Origin: Actinopolymorpha singaporensis
GTDB lineage: Bacteria; Actinomycetota; Actinomycetes; Propionibacteriales; Actinopolymorphaceae
Direction of reading: 5' to 3'
NCBI RefSeq assembly: GCF_900104745.1
Contig: NZ_LT629732.1
Location: forward strand, 6,001,981-6,065,980
Length of the DNA: 64,000 nt
Part shown: positions 63,862-64,000 of the stretch, piece after piece
Layout: each line of letters starts with the position of its first letter
Numbering within the stretch: the first letter of the stretch is position 1
Made by a program: the position numbers and the translations under genes
The notes under the pieces: generated by a model
What the model was told of the DNA's origin: nothing
Databases searched by the model: none
Seen by the model: only the letters and a program-made list of their open reading frames with translations

Positions 63862-64000
63862 TCAGTGTTCTTCGGCGAGGGCGCCGGAGATGTAGTTGGC
63901 CGTCAGGAGCGTGAAGATGTAGGCCTGCAGCACCTGGACCAGGAGCTCGAGGAAGAAGAGCGCGATGTCCAGGAGCAGCGACACCACGCCGATGGGCTTG
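63862..64000 (-). CDS. atpB: ATP synthase Fo a subunit, C-terminal part
   Basis: The window cuts this gene; 46 codons remain before the TGA at 63862-63864. The peptide ([45 protein letters not shown]) contains the last membrane helix of subunit a and the conserved [13 protein letters not shown] motif. The proton-channel Arg is outside the window. Confidence 0.95.
   Translation of the reverse strand, partial: KPIGVVSLLLDIALFFLELLVQVLQAYIFTLLTANYISGALAEEH

Overview
The window is chromosomal DNA from a high-GC actinomycete. Evidence: nearly every codon ends in G or C, GTG starts are common, genes are joined by ATGA/GTGA overlaps, and several genes are actinobacterial hallmarks (NucS, a long AtpH delta subunit, a DUF2550 gene after atpC, a Scy/FilP-like coiled-coil protein, an SARP/AfsR-type regulator, a DUF222-HNH protein). 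A propionibacterial/nocardioid relative (for example near Actinopolymorpha or Kribbella) is a guess that the sequence alone cannot confirm. I see no tRNA, rRNA, transposase, integrase or CRISPR array.

Left part (1-31 kb), mostly accessory metabolism. It opens with the 3' end of a frameshifted SARP/AfsR-type regulator and an FAD monooxygenase, then a GNAT-NUDIX fusion, a membrane protein/lipoprotein pair, a thioredoxin-TPR protein, an FGGY sugar kinase and a NarL-type two-component system. A tightly overlapping nine-gene operon on the minus strand (22.8 to 12.1 kb) follows: Tat-type solute-binding lipoprotein, two permeases, two different ABC ATPases, a D-2-hydroxyacid dehydrogenase, an erythritol-kinase-like FGGY kinase, a class II aldolase and a GlpD-like FAD dehydrogenase. 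It looks like one import-phosphorylate-oxidise-cleave pathway for a polyol. Next come a histidine phosphatase, a DUF222-HNH gene, a VOC protein, a small unknown gene and a third FGGY kinase.

Middle part (28-57 kb), largely conserved actinobacterial backbone. B12-dependent acyl-CoA chemistry dominates: an isobutyryl-CoA-mutase-like large subunit with its MarR regulator and a palindromic operator, the G-protein chaperone MeaB, an acetyl-CoA acetyltransferase, methylmalonyl-CoA epimerase and, further on, the PduO-type cobalamin adenosyltransferase that would supply the cofactor. Around them are a PAP2 phosphatase, a small membrane protein overlapping a PH-domain protein, the Scy-like protein with ten 11-residue repeats, an AI-2E-type permease, a ThuA/Gfo-Idh-MocA pair, NucS, an AraC/PhyH pair, an amino acid oxidase, a CPA1 antiporter, a 3-hydroxyacyl-CoA dehydrogenase and two convergent MurA homologues.

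Right end (57-64 kb): the F1Fo ATP synthase operon, minus strand, in the order atpB(partial)-E-F-H-A-G-D-C, followed by a DUF2550 membrane gene. The atpD-atpC gap is unusually long and holds a perfect hairpin and short direct repeats.

A pattern across the window is the number of short tandem repeats (9-, 12-, 15-, 16- and 33-bp units). Inside genes their periods are all multiples of three and they build low-complexity linkers or tails.
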